DNA from: Pseudobutyrivibrio sp.
Lineage (GTDB): Bacteria > Bacillota > Clostridia > Lachnospirales > Lachnospiraceae
Length of the DNA: 31,690 nucleotides
Reading direction: 5' to 3'
Assembly: GCA_017557715.1 (NCBI GenBank)
Contig: JAFYYE010000456.1
Location: 1 to 31,690, forward strand
How positions within the stretch are numbered: the stretch's first letter is position 1; each line of letters opens with the position of its first letter. The notes beneath the pieces were generated by a model, which saw nothing but the letters and a program-made list of their open reading frames with translations, did no database searches and was not told where the DNA came from. Of this stretch, positions 30,275-31,690 are shown piece after piece. A program made the translations under genes and the position numbers.

Positions 30275-30312
30275 AAAGGACAGTTATTTCAAGAGAGATA
30301 GCTGTCCTTTTT
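30275..30312 (+). terminator. Terminator after the AAA ATPase gene
   Basis: AAAGGACAG ... CTGTCCTTTTTT. The stem and interior repeat those at 25854-25888, and both lie 10-25 bases after a REP-like motif, suggesting that hairpin and motif can travel together. Confidence 0.8.
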
Positions 30313-30378
30313 TATTAGCACTTTTGAATTGTGTATTTCTTACTGGATGAGGATTCTGTATAATTGAAGACAGTGAAA

Positions 30379-30444
30379 TCGACAAATCGGCATTTGTAGA
30401 GCTCTTATGTTAGAGAAAGAGCTCGACAACTTCAAATTTGTCGA
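30379..30444. repeat. Nested inverted repeat (possible structured RNA, oriT-like or recombination site)
   Basis: The outer arms are TCGACAAAT (30379-30387) and ATTTGTCGA (30436-30444). The inner perfect arms are GAGCTCTT (30399-30406) and AAGAGCTC (30417-30424). Alternative small hairpins exist within each half (ACAAAT-CGGC-ATTTGT and GACAA ... TTGTC), so two mutually exclusive folds are possible. No ORF is associated. Confidence 0.55.
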
Positions 30445-30475
30445 CCTCTTTCTAATTGAATATTGAACGTTACAT

Positions 30476-30506
30476 AGCAGTTATCGCAAGATAGCTGCTC
30501 TTTTTT
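30476..30506 (+). terminator. Hairpin terminator
   Basis: AGCAGTTATCGCAAGATAGCTGCT (as two arms AGCAGTTAT / ATAGCTGCT around CGCAAG) followed by six T. It ends any transcript of the nested inverted-repeat region. Confidence 0.75.
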
Positions 30507-30974
30507 GTGAAGAGTTTTGAGGGGGCAGGCAGTGCTAGGAAGAAAAATGGATGCAGCACTGCCCGAAACAAAAAACACCCAGGGTAGAGAAATAAATAGA
30601 AATGTGGTAATATACAAAAGGCTATGACCAAAAGTGTCATAAATATTGAAAAACAAAGTAAATCATTACTTTTTAGAAGGAGATAAATCACCATGAAATT
30701 GGGCATTGTTATATGAACTCCTGTTTCATGAATCTCCATAAAGAGTCATAAAACTCTATGAAACCGCATATATACTGGGTTCGTGGTAATTTGTTCTCGT
30801 ATGTAACTTGTTATAAATTATTATAATTTATAGAAAAATGGTACTCCCGTGGTACTCGGTATGGTACTCGATATTCAGGAGACCCAGAAAAAATATCAAC
30901 ATTATTTCATTTGTAACAAGCTATAATTGAGACCCAGGTTAGCTAATAATAATCGAAAAAGATTATGTATAATT
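30507..30974. other. Gene-free region with inverted repeat and TGGTACTC repeats, probably a mobile-element boundary
   Basis: No supported gene. AAGGAG (30676-30681) leads to a seven-codon ORF (MKLGIVI, from 30693), possibly the stump of a gene. GTTTCAT (30723-30729) and ATGAAAC (30758-30764) enclose AGAGT/ACTCT arms. TGGTACTC occurs three times at 30839, 30850 and 30862. GAGACCCAG occurs twice (about 30880 and 30929). Such clusters fit recombinase arm sites or element ends, but no integrase gene is in the window. Confidence 0.35.
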
Positions 30975-31020
30975 GCCTATGCATTCCTGCTTCATGTAGG
31001 TGATGTGTAGGCTTTTTTTA
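30975..31020 (+). terminator. Hairpin terminator just after a TATAAT box
   Basis: GCCTATGCAT pairs with ATGTGTAGGC (G-U allowed), followed by seven T. TATAAT at 30968-30973 is immediately upstream, so it more probably ends a transcript from the left. Confidence 0.6.
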
Positions 31021-31034
31021 GGGGGAATATTGAA

Positions 31035-31124
31035 ATGATATACATTGATGCAAGAAACCCGCTATCACTTAAACAAGGAGTGATAGACTTTCTGGATCTA
31101 ACAGAGAAAGTTCTTTGTATCTAA
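31035..31124 (+). CDS. Short ORF, 29 codons
   Basis: MIYIDARNPLSLKQGVIDFL then DLTEKVLCI. GGGGG lies about ten bases upstream of the ATG. It overlaps the 3' end of the minus-strand sigma-like fragment, and its last codons come from the junction sequence. The beginning resembles N-termini of small regulators, but there is too little sequence for a call. It may be a truncated gene. Confidence 0.3.
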   Translation: MIYIDARNPLSLKQGVIDFLDLTEKVLCI

Positions 31125-31334
31125 TTTTTGCAGATAACGCCACCGTTCCTTGTCACGGTAGAAGTCTGTGTATTGCTCCCTCACGACTTCAAGCAGACAG
31201 CCTTGAATGGGGATAAACAGCTTGTCCATATAGGTCTGGTCGGATTCCCTGCAACGGCAGAACTCCGTGTAGGATAATTCCACATAGCCGCCACTTTCTC
31301 TGATATATACCTTTCTTGGTGCATATTTCACCAT
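31098..31334 (-). CDS. 5' fragment of a conjugative-element sigma-70-like gene
   Basis: 78 residues from an ATG with GGGAGG seven bases upstream. RKVYIRESGGYVELSYTEFC then RCRESDQTYMDKLFIPIQGC and TDFYRDKERWRYLQ match the N-terminal region of the small sigma-70-like proteins carried by Tn1549-type conjugative elements. Those are normally about 150-190 residues with a C-terminal region 4 helix-turn-helix, absent here. The last residues (TKNFLC) look like junction sequence, so the gene is cut at its 3' end. It indicates that the right side of the window contains a decayed or partial integrative element. Confidence 0.6.
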   Translation of the reverse strand: MVKYAPRKVYIRESGGYVELSYTEFCRCRESDQTYMDKLFIPIQGCLLEVVREQYTDFYRDKERWRYLQKLDTKNFLC

Positions 31335-31690
31335 AAATACCTCCCATCTGAATTTTTGAAATGTAAAAAATCCAGATGGAGAGGCGGAGAACGACACCGC
31401 ATATCAGAAACAGCCCTACGGCACTTTCCAACAAAAATCGACAAAAGAAAAACCGCAAAGGCTCTGTGACCTTTACGGTTATAGGAAATAGTAATTCTAT
31501 TGTATGGAGATTGTACTTCTACTTTCAAGGTGAGAAGTACCGTTGCACTGGCAGAAATTTTTTTAACTGGTTTCCTGCCGTTCTCTGATATGCTATGTAT
31601 TGATAAATTTTGCTTCGTATGAGCAGATAGATAACTGCCCGAAAAAAGGACATAAAAAAATCCCTCCAAATTTAAAAACAAATTCAGAGG
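31335..31690. other. Non-coding upstream region of the sigma-like fragment
   Basis: No supported gene. Frames open on both strands have no ribosome site and look like non-coding sequence. The inverted repeat CATCTGAATTTTTGAAATG then TAAAAAATCCAGATGGA (around 31346-31381) could form a leader hairpin for the minus-strand gene. Confidence 0.3.

Noticed and set aside
31328..31681. 117-codon minus-strand frame at the right end
   Set aside because: No ribosome site, composition not protein-like, and it overlaps the leader and start of the sigma-like fragment in another frame.

Overview
The window looks like chromosomal DNA of a gut or rumen Firmicute of the Lachnospiraceae (Butyrivibrio / Pseudobutyrivibrio / Roseburia type). 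This is an inference from low GC, strong AGGAGG-type ribosome binding sites, a large secreted polysaccharide-binding protein built of CBM6-like and CBM2 modules, and Gram-positive lipoproteins. I see no rRNA or tRNA genes, no CRISPR array and no complete insertion sequence or integrase gene.

Layout. (1) 1-2.1 kb: the 3' part of a modular carbohydrate-binding protein. (2) 2.1-6.2 kb: accessory genes: an HTH-MNT antitoxin with only a stub of its HEPN toxin, a Fic protein with an elaborate 5' region, an SGNH hydrolase, a lipoprotein, gene debris, and two copies of a ~105-bp structured repeat. (3) 6.26-13.25 kb: a tight co-directional cluster of six genes that alternates nucleotide pyrophosphohydrolases (two MazG-like, one Nudix) with nucleic-acid enzymes (an HNH protein, a GIY-YIG + DUF2075 helicase, and a PLD + SF2 helicase + DUF3427 protein that carries a frameshift). 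(4) 13.4-22.3 kb: a visibly more AT-rich block: a Cap4/DUF4297-like nuclease coupled to an SMC-like ATPase (Lamassu-like pair), a five-segment membrane protein, a zinc-ribbon protein, a DUF2971 protein, a proteasome-like Ntn-hydrolase fusion that shares a palindromic promoter element with the DUF2971 gene, and a small HNH endonuclease. Regions 3 and 4 read as a defence island. (5) 22.3-25.0 kb: an ArsC/Spx-like protein, two lipoproteins (one frameshifted), a flavin reductase and a divergent peptide deformylase. The 3' end of the deformylase gene recurs in degraded form at three upstream junctions. (6) 25.0-30.3 kb: small gene cassettes (DUF6485, GNAT, XRE regulator, RelE-HigA pair, orphan HigA and HTH antitoxins, MazG, AAA-DUF4143 ATPase, fragments of XRE and RhuM genes), punctuated by seven same-strand copies of a ~23-30 bp motif placed at gene ends. 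(7) 30.3-31.7 kb: mostly non-coding DNA with nested inverted repeats, TGGTACTC repeats and a 5' fragment of a conjugative-element sigma-70-like gene on the minus strand.

How it works together: regions 3 and 4 carry nuclease, helicase and nucleotide-hydrolase combinations typical of anti-phage functions. The toxin-antitoxin remnants, duplicated gene tails and repeat-bounded fragments show a locus shaped by repeated insertion, deletion and exchange. The most promising candidates for undescribed biology are the pyrophosphohydrolase/nuclease-helicase cluster, the Ntn-hydrolase/DUF2971 pair with its shared promoter palindrome, and the cassette-like array bounded by the repeated motif.
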